DNA of 64,000 bases from Natronoglycomyces albus (GCF_016925535.1 NZ_CP070496.1:2976001-3040000); one strand, 5' to 3'. Shown: positions 1 through 8,798, numbered from the stretch's first letter. Translations and numbers: made by a program. The notes: generated by a model from the sequence alone, not told the origin.

Positions 1-423
1 TTCTGCCCAAGGGCGGCAAACCAAGGCAGACGGCGGATCGTTGTCTCCGATCGCATCATCGTCACTGGCCAAACAATGCGGTGCCTCTGGGCCGGTGGGC
101 TCCAAAACGCGCTGAGTCATTCTCCTGACAACCACCTAGACCCCGACAAAGGCGACAGATAGCGTTCACATCGAAAGACTGTTCTGACAGCAGAAAGCAC
201 AGGAGGTGATCGCGGGCCGCGAACCTGACGAGCCCACCAGCCTCATAGACGCCACACGTGCAGCCAAGAGCTGGAGACGTTGGCCCTAGCCCGCACAACT
301 GATAGGGGTTAGGCGCGTCAACGACACACAGTGCTGACACGTCGCGCCATGAAACAGAACGTTCAATGCAAGAGACCCAGTCACTCCGCTGGGATTCCGC
401 ACGACCTATTAAGGGGGAGCCGG
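1..423. other. region without a convincing gene
   Basis: I see no convincing coding region here. Short open frames exist on both strands but lack ribosome binding sites and recognisable protein character. The last bases (about 411-420) carry the purine-rich ribosome binding site of the next gene. Confidence 0.5.
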
Positions 424-696
424 ATGGAACAGACTGATTACGTGGCCCAGGTGGAGCACCTTGTGCACACGATTCAACCGCGCATCGGAGAGAACTTCAC
501 CGAGCTGTTCGCAGAGATGCTCTACAACGGTGAGCACCCCGTCGCCCTCCAAGCGCTAGCAGACTTGGCCATACAGCGACGCTTCCCCTTGTCTGGCCAA
601 CAAATTCAAGCCTTCGCCACGCTGGCCCATCATCCCCCACGCGACGAGTATCTCCTCTCCAAGATCGACGAATTCACCACCGCTGCGACTCCCTGA
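424..696 (+). CDS. small MafI-like immunity-type protein (putative)
   Basis: Encodes 90 residues. The ATG at 424 is chosen over an upstream in-frame start because AAGGGGGAG precedes it at a normal distance. The protein is mostly helical by eye (EHPVALQALADLAIQRRFPL, then a charged C-terminus). Its size and the pattern 'LFAEMLYNGEHPVALQ...L.DLAIQRRFPLSGQQIQ' recall MafI/CdiI-type immunity proteins, which neutralise polymorphic toxins. No toxin is visible next to it, so it would be an orphan, or its partner lies outside the window to the left. The family assignment is inference from sequence character only. Confidence 0.5.
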   Translation: MEQTDYVAQVEHLVHTIQPRIGENFTELFAEMLYNGEHPVALQALADLAIQRRFPLSGQQIQAFATLAHHPPRDEYLLSKIDEFTTAATP

Positions 697-854
697 GCCG
701 GGCCCAACCAGGCAGGGCGCCAGCACCCTTTCGCTCATGACATATGTCATCGACGCCGGTGCACTTCCCATCGCCAACGGTGACATTTGCCCCTGCTCGG
801 CTTCGGTTGCCTCCCATAGGTTTGGGCGTCATACCCAACCATGGAGGAGAGCAT

Positions 855-2318
855 ATGAGAAGGGCAATAGCGGCGGTGGCGCTTTCAGCGGTCGCCGCCA
901 CGGCCACCGGATGCGCCGTGGACTCCACATCGGAGCCCGCGCCACCGGAGTCCTTGGAATGGCACGAATGCGCTGCGGAGCTGGGAGAAGCCGGGCTGTT
1001 GTGCGCATCGGTCACCGTCCCGCTCGACTGGAACGTGGCCGAAACGGGCACGCCGTGGAATGAACACCACGGGGAAACCATTGATCTAGCCCTTTCCAAA
1101 CGCCCCGCCGACTCCGGTGACTCCGAGCGCTATGCGTTGCTCAACCCAGGTGGGCCCGGTGCGTCGGGGCTGAGCGTGCCAGCCAACGCCGAGGCCCTCT
1201 TGGGCACACAGGTGACCGAGCATTTCAACCTCGTGGGCTTCGACCCACGCGGGATCGGCTCCAGCGCGGGAATTTCGTGTCAGGTTTCCCTGGCCACCGT
1301 CATTCCAGGTGAGGCCAGCGAATTCGAAGAACTGATGTCTACCAAGCGCAGTGAAGCACAACAGTGCGAGGCCGACAACCCACAGTTGGGCTATGTGGAC
1401 ACCGCGAGCGCGGCCCGCGATATCGACGTCATCCGCCAGGCGCTTGGCACCGAAAAGATCAGTTGGTACGGATGGTCCTATGGCACCCAGTTGGGCGCGA
1501 CCTTTGCCGAGCTCTTTCCCGACGCGGTGGAGTCGATGGTGCTAGACGCGATGTACGACCACTCACGACCGATGCCCGATCTCATCGACGAGCAGACCGC
1601 TGCCCGAGAAGCCGGTTTCGACAGTTTCGCTCAGTGGTGCGATGGTAGCCACGACTGTGCGGTGGCGGGCGATACTGCCGCGACTTGGGATGATGTGGTG
1701 GCCGCGGCGGATTCACGGCCATTGCCAGCCGAGGATGCTCAGCCAGGGTCACCTCACCATGTGAATTCGGCGGCGATAGCCGACGCCACGGCCGCGCTCC
1801 TGGCCAGCCCCACCGTCACCTGGCCCATGTTGGGCGAGGCCATCGCTTCGGCGTCCGAGGGCGACGGGTCGTTGTTCGCAAACATGTTGGCCGCCGACGA
1901 TGCCGTCGCTTCGATGGTGGCGGTGCGGTGCCTGGATTGGCCCGTGGACGACCAGTTGAGCGACTTCGCCTCGATTGCCCAGCGTGCCGAGGCCGCCTCG
2001 GTGGAGTTTCCTCGGTTTGGCGCTCACGCCTACTGGTACTACGCCGGAGAATGTCTCCAGTGGCCGCACGCGGCCACTAACCCACCGGAGCCCTACGCCA
2101 TAGATGAGGACGTCTCCATCCTCATCGTCGGCGGGCACGGTGACCCGGCCACCCCGTTCACCTGGGCTCAAACCGCAGCTGAGGCCATCGATGGAGCATC
2201 GTTGCTGACTTTCACCGGCGATGGGCATGGCGGTTCGGTCAATTCCGAATGCGTCAGGGAACAGACCGCGTCGTTCCTGCTCGGTAAAAGGGCGGACATT
2301 GCCACATCGTGTGCTTAA
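855..2318 (+). CDS. secreted alpha/beta-hydrolase lipoprotein, tripeptidyl-aminopeptidase (TAP-like, S33) type
   Basis: A 487-residue precursor. The start at 855 is preferred because it follows a GGAGGA-type site and begins a lipoprotein signal peptide (MRRAIAAVALSAVAATATGC; lipobox Cys at 20). Starts further upstream would bury that signal. Oxyanion-hole motif LNPGGPGASG, nucleophile elbow GWSYGTQLG (Ser of GxSxG), Asp in GDPATPF and His in GDGHGG give a complete Ser-Asp-His triad. The C-terminal TAP-like domain is present (SVNSECVREQTASFLL). Family members are exported exopeptidases that release short peptides or process secreted proteins. It would act at the outer face of the membrane. It is a single-gene unit. 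Confidence 0.85.
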   Translation: MRRAIAAVALSAVAATATGCAVDSTSEPAPPESLEWHECAAELGEAGLLCASVTVPLDWNVAETGTPWNEHHGETIDLALSKRPADSGDSERYALLNPGGPGASGLSVPANAEALLGTQVTEHFNLVGFDPRGIGSSAGISCQVSLATVIPGEASEFEELMSTKRSEAQQCEADNPQLGYVDTASAARDIDVIRQALGTEKISWYGWSYGTQLGATFAELFPDAVESMVLDAMYDHSRPMPDLIDEQTAAREAGFDSFAQWCDGSHDCAVAGDTAATWDDVVAAADSRPLPAEDAQPGSPHHVNSAAIADATAALLASPTVTWPMLGEAIASASEGDGSLFANMLAADDAVASMVAVRCLDWPVDDQLSDFASIAQRAEAASVEFPRFGAHAYWYYAGECLQWPHAATNPPEPYAIDEDVSILIVGGHGDPATPFTWAQTAAEAIDGASLLTFTGDGHGGSVNSECVREQTASFLLGKRADIATSCA

Positions 2319-2442
2319 GAGATCGGGCACCCGCACCTCAATTAGCGCGCAGCTATCGCTGCGGATTCGAGGTAAACCTACGGCGGGGCAGCGATTCTGG
2401 CCTGGCATAGCCGGATGATTCGCTACCCCGCCGTCATGGGAG

Positions 2443-3069
2443 CTATTCCCGTTCCGAGCCTTCTTGGCCGCCGGTGTAGACATTGATCGTGCGGGCGGCC
2501 ATCGCCTTGGCCTCGGCGATGTCCGCGCCACTGTCGATGTGGGCCTGAGTCCATTGTTGAGCGCTTTGCGACATGAACGAGACGGCCTCGTCACTTTCAA
2601 ACCATTCGGGAGAACGACCGAACTCGGTACCGACCGTGTGCGCCGCAAGACTGCCCAGCGCCATATCCCAGCCAATTCCGGTGGCTGCCGGCCCGAACTC
2701 GGCCCAGTGCTCATCGTCGGGAACAAAGTGCTTCAGGGTCAACCGGGCGTGTTCTCCCTCAGATTCCAACAATGCTTCCAACTCGCTGTACTTGTCGTCG
2801 AATTCCCAAGAGACCAGGAGAGCGCGGGGAGGCTCGCAGGACTTGATGGTCCCGGAGGCGTTTCCCTCCAGCTGGTAATGACCACCGACGGAAAGGTCGC
2901 CAGTCACGGGCAGAAACCACCGAGGCAGGCGCTGTGGGTTTGTGCACGCATCCCATAGGTCTTCCAGATCGGTCTTGTAGACGTGGCTGAGCGAGACGAT
3001 GAATCCACCCTTGGGGCCATCGTGAATATGCCTGGCCGAGTCGTTCAGGTATGACATGAGGTCGTTCAT
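2443..3069 (-). CDS. SRPBCC / AHSA1-domain protein
   Basis: A 208-residue protein with the START-like AHSA1 fold pattern: an N-terminal 'VYKTDLEDLWDACTNPQRLPRWF', then 'VGGHYQLEG...G.I..CEPPRALLVSWEF', then a charged strand region (TLKHFVPDDEHWAEFG) and a C-terminal helix. Such proteins bind hydrophobic ligands, and many are encoded directly after an ArsR regulator. Here its ATG overlaps the stop of the upstream arsR-type gene (ATGA), so the two are translationally coupled. Its ligand is unknown. Confidence 0.8.
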   Translation of the reverse strand: MNDLMSYLNDSARHIHDGPKGGFIVSLSHVYKTDLEDLWDACTNPQRLPRWFLPVTGDLSVGGHYQLEGNASGTIKSCEPPRALLVSWEFDDKYSELEALLESEGEHARLTLKHFVPDDEHWAEFGPAATGIGWDMALGSLAAHTVGTEFGRSPEWFESDEAVSFMSQSAQQWTQAHIDSGADIAEAKAMAARTINVYTGGQEGSERE

Positions 3070-3461
3070 GATGTTCTGTGTCCTCTCTCGTGATGTGTGT
3101 CGTGATTGGCCACCGCGCCGTCGGCGGATTTACGCACCCGACGCTGTCGTTTTCCGCGAGCCACTTCGGTCTCCAAGGCCAGCAGGCGCGGCTCCCATTC
3201 GTCGCGGAAGCGCTCAAGCCAACGGTCGACTTCACGCAAAGGCTCTGCACACACCGAGTAAAGGCGACGTGTCCCATCGGGCCGTACTCGCGCGAGCCCC
3301 GATTCACGCAACACCTTGAGATGCTGCGAAACCGCTGGTTGCGAAATGGAGAACTCCGAGGCCACAGTCTTTGCCACCTCTCCGGCGCTGCGCGGCCCTG
3401 CGGCGAGCAGCTCGAGGATACGACGGCGAACAGGGTCGCCCAGTACGTCGAATACCTCCAT
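3066..3461 (-). CDS. ArsR/SmtB-family winged-helix repressor
   Basis: 131 residues beginning MEVFDVLGDPVRRRILELL. The helix-turn-helix (GEVAKTVASEFSISQPAVSQHLKVLRESGL) and beta-wing (VRPDGTRRLYSV) are typical of the non-metal ArsR group that pairs with AHSA1 proteins. I see no metal-site Cys motif. The start is placed at 3461 rather than 39 bases upstream because a -10 hexamer sits six bases before this ATG (see promoter), which implies a leaderless mRNA. It is the first gene of a two-gene operon and is probably autoregulated. Confidence 0.88.
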   Translation of the reverse strand: MEVFDVLGDPVRRRILELLAAGPRSAGEVAKTVASEFSISQPAVSQHLKVLRESGLARVRPDGTRRLYSVCAEPLREVDRWLERFRDEWEPRLLALETEVARGKRQRRVRKSADGAVANHDTHHERGHRTS

Positions 3462-3467
3462 GGCCAC

Positions 3468-3496
3468 ATCATATAAGCACTGACTTAAATAAGCAA
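3468..3496 (-). promoter_or_regulatory. predicted leaderless promoter of the ArsR-SRPBCC operon
   Basis: Reading the minus strand, TTGCTT (3496-3491) and TATGAT (3473-3468) are separated by exactly 17 bases, and six bases separate the -10 from the ATG at 3461. The spacer contains the near-palindrome CTTATTTAAG and a repeated GCTTAT, a plausible operator for the encoded repressor. This is prediction from sequence only. Confidence 0.55.
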
Positions 3497-3866
3497 GCAT
3501 TTATATTTTGGTATCCGGGATTCGTGATTCGAGCAGAGAATTGGGCGAATATGGGTATTATTGCGCCTTTACGACATTATTCACCATTCACCGGTATGTC
3601 ATGGGATGAATTTTCGGAATTTGCGCGGAAATGATTGACAATGCTCAAAAATCTAGATATTCAAGACTTTCGATCTATTTCTCAGTAGAGAGTATGTTGC
3701 GGCTCCTAACCTCCAGGGTGCCCGCAAAGACAGCGATTCGGGACAGGAACGACGGAATCAACATGCCGGGACTCGTCAGCCCCACGCTCATTTCGGGCCC
3801 ACAACGCTGTCGCCCTCACCAGCGAGCCTGCTCCGGGCCCGCCTCCACAATTACAAGGAGATATCG
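3497..3866. other. AT-rich intergenic region with a possible promoter for the secreted protein
   Basis: No gene is visible. TTGACA at 3635-3640 and TATTCA at 3658-3663 (17-base spacer) may form a plus-strand promoter giving a leader of about 200 bases ahead of the gene at 3867. A ribosome binding site AAGGAG lies at about 3854-3860. The stretch is clearly more AT-rich than its surroundings. Confidence 0.4.
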
Positions 3867-4862
3867 ATGCGTCGAAAGACCCTCCTCCAGGGCAGCGTCG
3901 TTACCGCAGCGGCGATCTTGGCCTTTTCCACCCTGCCCGCTCACGCGGAGCAACCAGAACAGCCCGATGTCAGTGACGACTACGCCGAAGAAATCGACTA
4001 CGAGGCCCTCGCCGACGAGTTGCGGCTTGAGAACGCCTGGGTTGACCCCAAATCGACCCTCCAGTTCGGAGAACAGCCCCTTGCTTGGGCCACAACCGCC
4101 GCGCATAACGCGGCCGCCAACGCGAACTGCTCTGTCAGCAAAGACCACGCTCTGGCCATGTCCATCGCGATGACGTGGCCCGAGGTCTCGCCATCGGGCG
4201 CGGCGCCCTCCCCCATGACCCTCTCCCGCTACGACACCCAACCCACCCTCGGCGACCCCGAAAACCGCGCGCCCGGCCTGTGGTTCCACCCCGGCATCGG
4301 TGCCTGGCAGCTGGACTCGGCCGGACTGGGCCAGCCCTACACCGCCGATGAGGCTCAGGACGTCGAGAACGCCGCCAACGGTATGGCCCCGCACGTGGTG
4401 AATCGCTACTGCGCCCTGCGTAACAACGGTTCCTCGGCCGCCAACGCCCGCGCTGGGGCATGGCAGCCCTGGCATGCCTGTTCCAACGGAGCGTGCGAGG
4501 ACATCTTCCACCGCATCCTCCATGAGGGCATCACCACGGTGCCGATTAGCCGCTGGGGCGGAGGCGAGATGCGCCGCTGTTGGATCTCAGGCGGAGCCAC
4601 CGACTGCTTGTATGTGGACCCGGCCAACGCCGAGGGCTCCAGCTGGTGGGCGGCCCCCGGCGGGGGACAGTCTCCGATTTCGGCCCCGTTCTACGTATGG
4701 CGCGATGGCAACCACGAAGTGCGCTATTGGATGGACATCGACTCAGGAGCGGCGACAGATGTCATGGCTACCCGGCCCTTCAATGGCAACGCCCGCGACA
4801 GCCTGACCTGGACTAGCCACAGTGGCATGTGCGATATGACAGCGAGTCGCGGCGATTGCTAA
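3867..4862 (+). CDS. secreted protein of unknown function, possible cell-wall-active enzyme
   Basis: 331 residues with a Sec signal peptide (MRRKTLLQGSVVTAAAILAF, cleavage after AHA). The mature part has eight or more Cys, many in the C-terminal half (RYCAL, HACSNGACED, RRCW, DCLY, MCDM, GDC), consistent with disulfide bonding outside the cell. The stretch 'ALAMSIAMTWPEVSPSG...MTLSRYD...GLWFHPGIGAWQLDSAGLG' resembles lysozyme/transglycosylase-like actinobacterial exoproteins, where an acidic residue sits in such a helix. I cannot assign catalytic residues, so the function is unproven. It starts after AAGGAG and is followed by a strong hairpin. Confidence 0.75.
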   Translation: MRRKTLLQGSVVTAAAILAFSTLPAHAEQPEQPDVSDDYAEEIDYEALADELRLENAWVDPKSTLQFGEQPLAWATTAAHNAAANANCSVSKDHALAMSIAMTWPEVSPSGAAPSPMTLSRYDTQPTLGDPENRAPGLWFHPGIGAWQLDSAGLGQPYTADEAQDVENAANGMAPHVVNRYCALRNNGSSAANARAGAWQPWHACSNGACEDIFHRILHEGITTVPISRWGGGEMRRCWISGGATDCLYVDPANAEGSSWWAAPGGGQSPISAPFYVWRDGNHEVRYWMDIDSGAATDVMATRPFNGNARDSLTWTSHSGMCDMTASRGDC

Positions 4863-4911
4863 CGGCTGTTGCCCGCTGACCACACCGTACAAGGACAGGT
4901 GACGATTCCAG

Positions 4912-4945
4912 TTGGGGTACGCGGCGCTTGGGCCGCGTACCCCAA
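4912..4945 (+). terminator. hairpin terminator after the secreted protein gene
   Basis: A perfect 14-bp stem (TTGGGGTACGCGGC and its complement) with a six-base loop lies 50 bases after the stop codon. It has no clear U-tract. It also sits between this gene and the convergent lipoprotein gene, so it may serve both. Confidence 0.65.
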
Positions 4946-5023
4946 CCTCGGTTAGTGCCCCTTAGCCAGTGCTCAGCAGCTTTGCCCAATCGCGGAGCGA
5001 AACGAAAGCTGCGCACGGGGTAC

Positions 5024-5905
5024 TTAGTCGAGTGTCCCGTTAGCAATAATGTCCTGGGCCCGGTTGAGAATCTCTTTTGCTCGTTGGCCGTATGCAAAGA
5101 CTTCCACTTCGTTCTCGGTGAGGATTTTTCCGGCTTCGGCCCAGAACGCCTGGGCCTGAATCGATTCGAGACCTGCCTCTTCGTGACAGGCGATGTCGAC
5201 TTCGGCCAGCTCACGTTGAGCGGCTTCAAACTCGGCCACCGCGCTCGTCATGTCCTCACCGGATGAGGTGGGGCGGAGCCCGGCGTGATAGGCCGCATCG
5301 GCGGCGTAAATGTCGGCGTCTTCAGGAATTTCGAGCTCTGGGTACCCGGCCTGCTCCATGCAAGCGGCCCATTTGGCCCTGGCCGCCACCACCTCATCGG
5401 TGTCCTGCCAAGTGGTGGCCGCCGCCGCAGTAGCCACGGAGTACATGTGGAAAAACGAGCGCTGATCGTCCTCCAATAGCACCTGGTTGGCCTGGCCAAT
5501 ACACCCTGCGGTAGCCCACCGCACAGTGCGCCCATTCTCCAATTCGATGTCGTCGAACTCGTCATTGCCGTAGGCAGCGGCGTACATTCCATCGTGCTCA
5601 GCGGGAGTCAGCAGGTCGTTAGCGGTGGGGCCGCCTTCCCAGTACCGGTCAACGAGGATATAGTCCCGATCCCACACATCGCCACCAAAGAAGTCGACCT
5701 CGGCAGCGGGATAGCCCGCGTTCTCCAAACAAACTTCGGCGACTCGTTCTCTGGCGGCAAGAAACTCAAAGTGCAAAACTCGGTTCTCGGCCACGATCGC
5801 GGAAAAGCGGTCTGCGGTATCGGAAGTATCGGTCGCTTCGCTGCAGCTAGCAACTGAGGCAACGACGCCTAGGAGAGAAACAATTGCGATAGATCTCTTG
5901 AACAT
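5024..5905 (-). CDS. putative lipoprotein of unknown function
   Basis: 293 residues from the ATG at 5905, chosen because AAGGA precedes it; a start 18 bases upstream has no such site. The signal peptide ends in a lipobox (VVASVASC). The mature protein is acidic and helical, with Cys pairs in repeated contexts (EVCLENAGYP near the N-terminus, AACMEQAGYP in the middle, ACHEEAGL near the C-terminus). The repeat of C-x3-AGYP suggests internal duplication and disulfide pairing. No enzyme motif is seen. It is a single gene. Confidence 0.75.
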   Translation of the reverse strand: MFKRSIAIVSLLGVVASVASCSEATDTSDTADRFSAIVAENRVLHFEFLAARERVAEVCLENAGYPAAEVDFFGGDVWDRDYILVDRYWEGGPTANDLLTPAEHDGMYAAAYGNDEFDDIELENGRTVRWATAGCIGQANQVLLEDDQRSFFHMYSVATAAAATTWQDTDEVVAARAKWAACMEQAGYPELEIPEDADIYAADAAYHAGLRPTSSGEDMTSAVAEFEAAQRELAEVDIACHEEAGLESIQAQAFWAEAGKILTENEVEVFAYGQRAKEILNRAQDIIANGTLD

Positions 5906-5941
5906 AAGGTCCTTGGTATCCAAAGAATATGAGGCTAGAGC

Positions 5942-6448
5942 TCAAAAAAGGGCCGGGGAGATGACCTGGCGCTCCAGTTCCAGCAGTGTTTGCTTGCGTT
6001 CGAGTCCTCCGCCGTAGCCGGTGAGGCTGCCGTTGGCTCCGATGACGCGGTGGCACGGGATGACGATGCTGATCGGATTGCGACCATTGGCAAGCCCGAC
6101 GGCACGGGAAGCCTTGGGGTTTCCAAGCCGGGTGGCAAGCTGGCCATAACTCCAGGTGTGGCCGTAGGGGATCTTTTGCAGCTCGGCCCATACTCGCCGC
6201 TGGAAGTCGGTGCCGCGCAAAGAAAGCGTAAGCGAGAACTCTTGCAGCTGGCCGGCAAAGTAGGCCGTGAGTTGTTCCTTCACGGGGCCGAAGACGGATT
6301 CGGAGTGCGTGCCGAAGTCGGCATTTTCGGGGACGTGCCGGTGCTCTTCCATGTAGATCGCGGTGAGCGCGTCGCCTTCGGCGACGAGCTTTAGCGTTCC
6401 GATGGGACTGTCCATGAAGGTGTGTGCGAGTGATCCCGTGGTCGCCAT
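5942..6448 (-). CDS. ogt: methylated-DNA--[protein]-cysteine S-methyltransferase
   Basis: 168 residues, the usual length for Ogt/MGMT. The active-site motif PCHRVIG puts the acceptor Cys at 132, preceded by the conserved Asn (NGRNPISIVI). The winged-helix DNA-binding part (FQRRVWAELQKIPYGHTWSY) is intact. It transfers the O6-alkyl group of guanine (and O4 of thymine) to its own cysteine, a suicide reaction. It begins 15 bases after the stop of the Ada-AlkA gene and has a GAAAGGA site, so the two probably form an alkylation-repair operon. Confidence 0.95.
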   Translation of the reverse strand: MATTGSLAHTFMDSPIGTLKLVAEGDALTAIYMEEHRHVPENADFGTHSESVFGPVKEQLTAYFAGQLQEFSLTLSLRGTDFQRRVWAELQKIPYGHTWSYGQLATRLGNPKASRAVGLANGRNPISIVIPCHRVIGANGSLTGYGGGLERKQTLLELERQVISPALF

Positions 6449-6463
6449 CGCGGTGTCCTTTCC

Positions 6464-7933
6464 TCAGCCAACCGGCAGGCGGTTGATGTCGTGGTCGAGT
6501 GTGGCCCAGAGGTATTGCACGGCATAGGAGCGCCACGGACTCCATGCTTTTGAGTACGTCTTGAGCCGCCCGGGTGTCGCGGGCAAGCCGAGCTCCTTGG
6601 CCGCGTTGGCGATCCCCAGGTCGCCCGCGAGGAAGACATCGGGGTCGCCCAGGGCTCTCATAGCGATGCTGTCGACAGTCCACGGCCCAACCCCGGGCAG
6701 CGCCTGCAGAGTTACTTTCGCCCGTTGCAAGTCGGCTCCCTGATGCAGGCTCAGGCGTCCCTCGGCCACTTCGGTGGCGATGGTGCGGATAGTATCGCGC
6801 CGCCGCTGCGGCATCGCCAACACTGACAGGTCGGCTTCGGCCAGGGTCTGCGCGGTCGGGAATGTCCAACCCAAGCCGCCCTCGTTGTCCTCCACTGGTG
6901 TCCCGTGGGCTTCGACGAGGCGGCGCGCATGGGTGGCGGCGGCTTTGGTGGATACCTGTTGGCCGAGCACTATGCGCACGGCCAGCTCAAATCCGTCGAC
7001 GCTGCGGGGCACTCGCCGCCCCGGGCTCTTGCGCACCAGGGCCGCCAGGTCCGCATCCTCACAGAGAGCCGCGTCGATGGCCTGTGGGTCGGCGTCGAGG
7101 TCGAGCAGCCAGCGGGCCCGGCTGATTCCGGCGGTGACATCGCGCAGGTCGGCCAGCCGCAAGCGGCAGTCGATGTGCTCGGGTTCTGGTCGCACCGACA
7201 GGATCGCGGGGCCGTGTGCGAGCGACATGGTGCGTCGCAGTGCGCCGTCGCGCCATTCCTCCACGCCGGGGATCGCGGTGGCGGCTAGGTGGCCGAAGAG
7301 GTTGTCCGGGCACAGCGGCTGGCGAAACGGTAGCCGGAACCGCAAGAGACCAGCGCTGGAAACCTGGCCGCTGAGGGAACGTTTCCGCAGTTCGGTGGGT
7401 GCGGTGGCGAAGACCTCGTGCACGGTGTCGTTGAAGCTGCGGATGCTGGCGAATCCGGCGGCAAAGGCGATTTCGCCCATCGGCAGGTTGGTGGTTTCGA
7501 TCAGCAGCCGCGCGGTTTGGGCGCGTTGGGCCCGAGCCAAGGCCAGGGGGCCGGTGCCAAGTTCGGCCCGCAACTGGCGTTCGATCTGTCGGACTCCGTA
7601 GCCAAGTTGTCGGGCCAGGCCGGGTACGCCGTCGCGATCGACCACGCCGTCGGCGATGAGGCGCATGGCCCTGGCGACGAGGTCGGCTCGTTCGTTCCAC
7701 TGTGGGGAACCGGGGCTGGCGTCGGGGCGGCAGCGTTTACAGGCTCGGTATCCGGCCTGCTGGGCCGAGGCGGCTGTGGGGTGAAACGAGATGTTTTGCG
7801 ACTTTGGTGTCATGGCCGGGCACGAGGGGCGACAGTAGATGCCGGTGGAGGACACAGCGGTGAAGAACCACCCGTCGAAACGGGGGTCCTTGGTTTGGAC
7901 CGCCCTCAGGCAGCGGTCAAAGTCGGTGTGCAT
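6464..7933 (-). CDS. alkA: Ada-type regulator fused to DNA-3-methyladenine glycosylase (AlkA)
   Basis: 489 residues in three parts. Residues 1-75 are the Ada zinc domain, with Cys34, Cys38, Cys65 and Cys68 in the same spacing as E. coli Ada (38/42/69/72), so the phosphotriester methyl acceptor is present. Residues about 80-185 are an AraC-type HTH (MGEIAFAAGFASIRSFNDTV). Residues about 195-489 are AlkA: helix-hairpin-helix LPGVGPWTVDSIAMRALGD and catalytic Asp438 in VFLAGDLGI. The protein should sense methylphosphotriesters, activate alkylation-response genes and itself excise alkylated bases. The O6-methylguanine transferase domain of E. coli Ada is supplied separately by the adjacent ogt. 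This fused architecture is known in actinobacteria. Confidence 0.95.
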   Translation of the reverse strand: MHTDFDRCLRAVQTKDPRFDGWFFTAVSSTGIYCRPSCPAMTPKSQNISFHPTAASAQQAGYRACKRCRPDASPGSPQWNERADLVARAMRLIADGVVDRDGVPGLARQLGYGVRQIERQLRAELGTGPLALARAQRAQTARLLIETTNLPMGEIAFAAGFASIRSFNDTVHEVFATAPTELRKRSLSGQVSSAGLLRFRLPFRQPLCPDNLFGHLAATAIPGVEEWRDGALRRTMSLAHGPAILSVRPEPEHIDCRLRLADLRDVTAGISRARWLLDLDADPQAIDAALCEDADLAALVRKSPGRRVPRSVDGFELAVRIVLGQQVSTKAAATHARRLVEAHGTPVEDNEGGLGWTFPTAQTLAEADLSVLAMPQRRRDTIRTIATEVAEGRLSLHQGADLQRAKVTLQALPGVGPWTVDSIAMRALGDPDVFLAGDLGIANAAKELGLPATPGRLKTYSKAWSPWRSYAVQYLWATLDHDINRLPVG

Positions 7934-7988
7934 CTCTTAAGCGTGACCGCCGGGGCCGACAATTGCTAGCGAAAAAACGACTTCGCGC

Positions 7989-8681
7989 TCAGAGCGCGTC
8001 GATGTGTTTGAGCAGCTGAGCTGTCACAACTTCGGGGTCGGCCGTGCCGTCGATTTCGGTGAGGGCGTCGCCCATCTGCTCATAGACGCCGACGATTGAC
8101 TCGATACGGGAGCTCGACTTTTCCTCATGCTTGAGTTTCTCTCCGCGCGCGGCGAGGCGGCGCTTGAGTTCCTCAGTCGGCACCCGCAGGTAGAACGCGA
8201 GGTCAGGACGCGGAATACCGCCGTTGATCGCGGTCAAGAGGGCTGGGTCCACTCCCCGATGGATGAACACGCCAAAGGTGGCGTACACATAGCGGTCACA
8301 GATGACTGTTGCCCCACGTCGTAGGGCCGGGTCGATCATTTCCATGACGTGGCGCCGCCGGTCGGCGGCCGCGAGCAGGGCGAGGATGTGCGCGGTTTCG
8401 ACCGCGCCTCCATCACTTTCGAACGCCTGCACTTCGCCGAGGCGGCGGTACCAGTCGGTCGGTTGCCGCGTGTCGAGGACTTCTTCGCCTCTGGCTCGTA
8501 GCCGCGCGGTGAGGTTGTCGATCTGGGTGGTCTTTCCACAACCGTCAAAGCCGACGATCGTGATCAGGCGTCCGGGGCCATTGTTCCCGGCGCGAAACAC
8601 CTGGTCGACGGTGTCGCGGTCTATGGTGGGTGTCGAAGAGACCGCAGGCGCTGGTGGGGTGGGTTTGCTCGGGGTAGACAT
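7989..8681 (-). CDS. tmk: thymidylate kinase-like P-loop kinase
   Basis: 230 residues. The Walker A GFDGCGKTT is at about 44-52, the DRY-type motif at VICDRYVYATFG, and the lid region KRRLAARGEKLKHEE follows. This matches dTMP kinase, which phosphorylates dTMP to dTDP. A Pro/Ser/Thr-rich N-terminal extension of about 35 residues precedes the core, and the lid is atypical, so a paralogue or thymidylate kinase-like protein is possible. It lies 55 bases upstream of the Ada-AlkA gene on the same strand. A TACCTT hexamer exactly six bases before the ATG suggests a leaderless transcript. Confidence 0.8.
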   Translation of the reverse strand: MSTPSKPTPPAPAVSSTPTIDRDTVDQVFRAGNNGPGRLITIVGFDGCGKTTQIDNLTARLRARGEEVLDTRQPTDWYRRLGEVQAFESDGGAVETAHILALLAAADRRRHVMEMIDPALRRGATVICDRYVYATFGVFIHRGVDPALLTAINGGIPRPDLAFYLRVPTEELKRRLAARGEKLKHEEKSSSRIESIVGVYEQMGDALTEIDGTADPEVVTAQLLKHIDAL

Positions 8682-8687
8682 GCGCCT

Positions 8688-8693
8688 AAGGTA
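8688..8693 (-). promoter_or_regulatory. predicted -10 element of leaderless transcript
   Basis: On the minus strand TACCTT is followed by six bases and then the start codon at 8681. No -35 resembling TTGACA is seen, and no ribosome binding site precedes the ATG. Other genes in this window show the same spacing. Confidence 0.4.
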
Positions 8694-8798
8694 ACTCAGC
8701 CTGGCTGTGAAGGCCTGCCGATGCGTTCGAGTACCTCCTTTGCGTCACACCTGGCACCTATTCTGTAGGCACGATTCGCTACTGGAAAGTTCATCACC

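Noticed and set aside
62-340. Open reading frame of 92 codons on the minus strand near the window start
   Set aside because: Cys-rich, no start signal, no family character, overlaps nothing supported; treated as chance.
1749-2726. Long minus-strand frame opposite the peptidase gene
   Set aside because: Arg/Pro/Ser-rich shadow of two real genes, as expected in GC-rich DNA.
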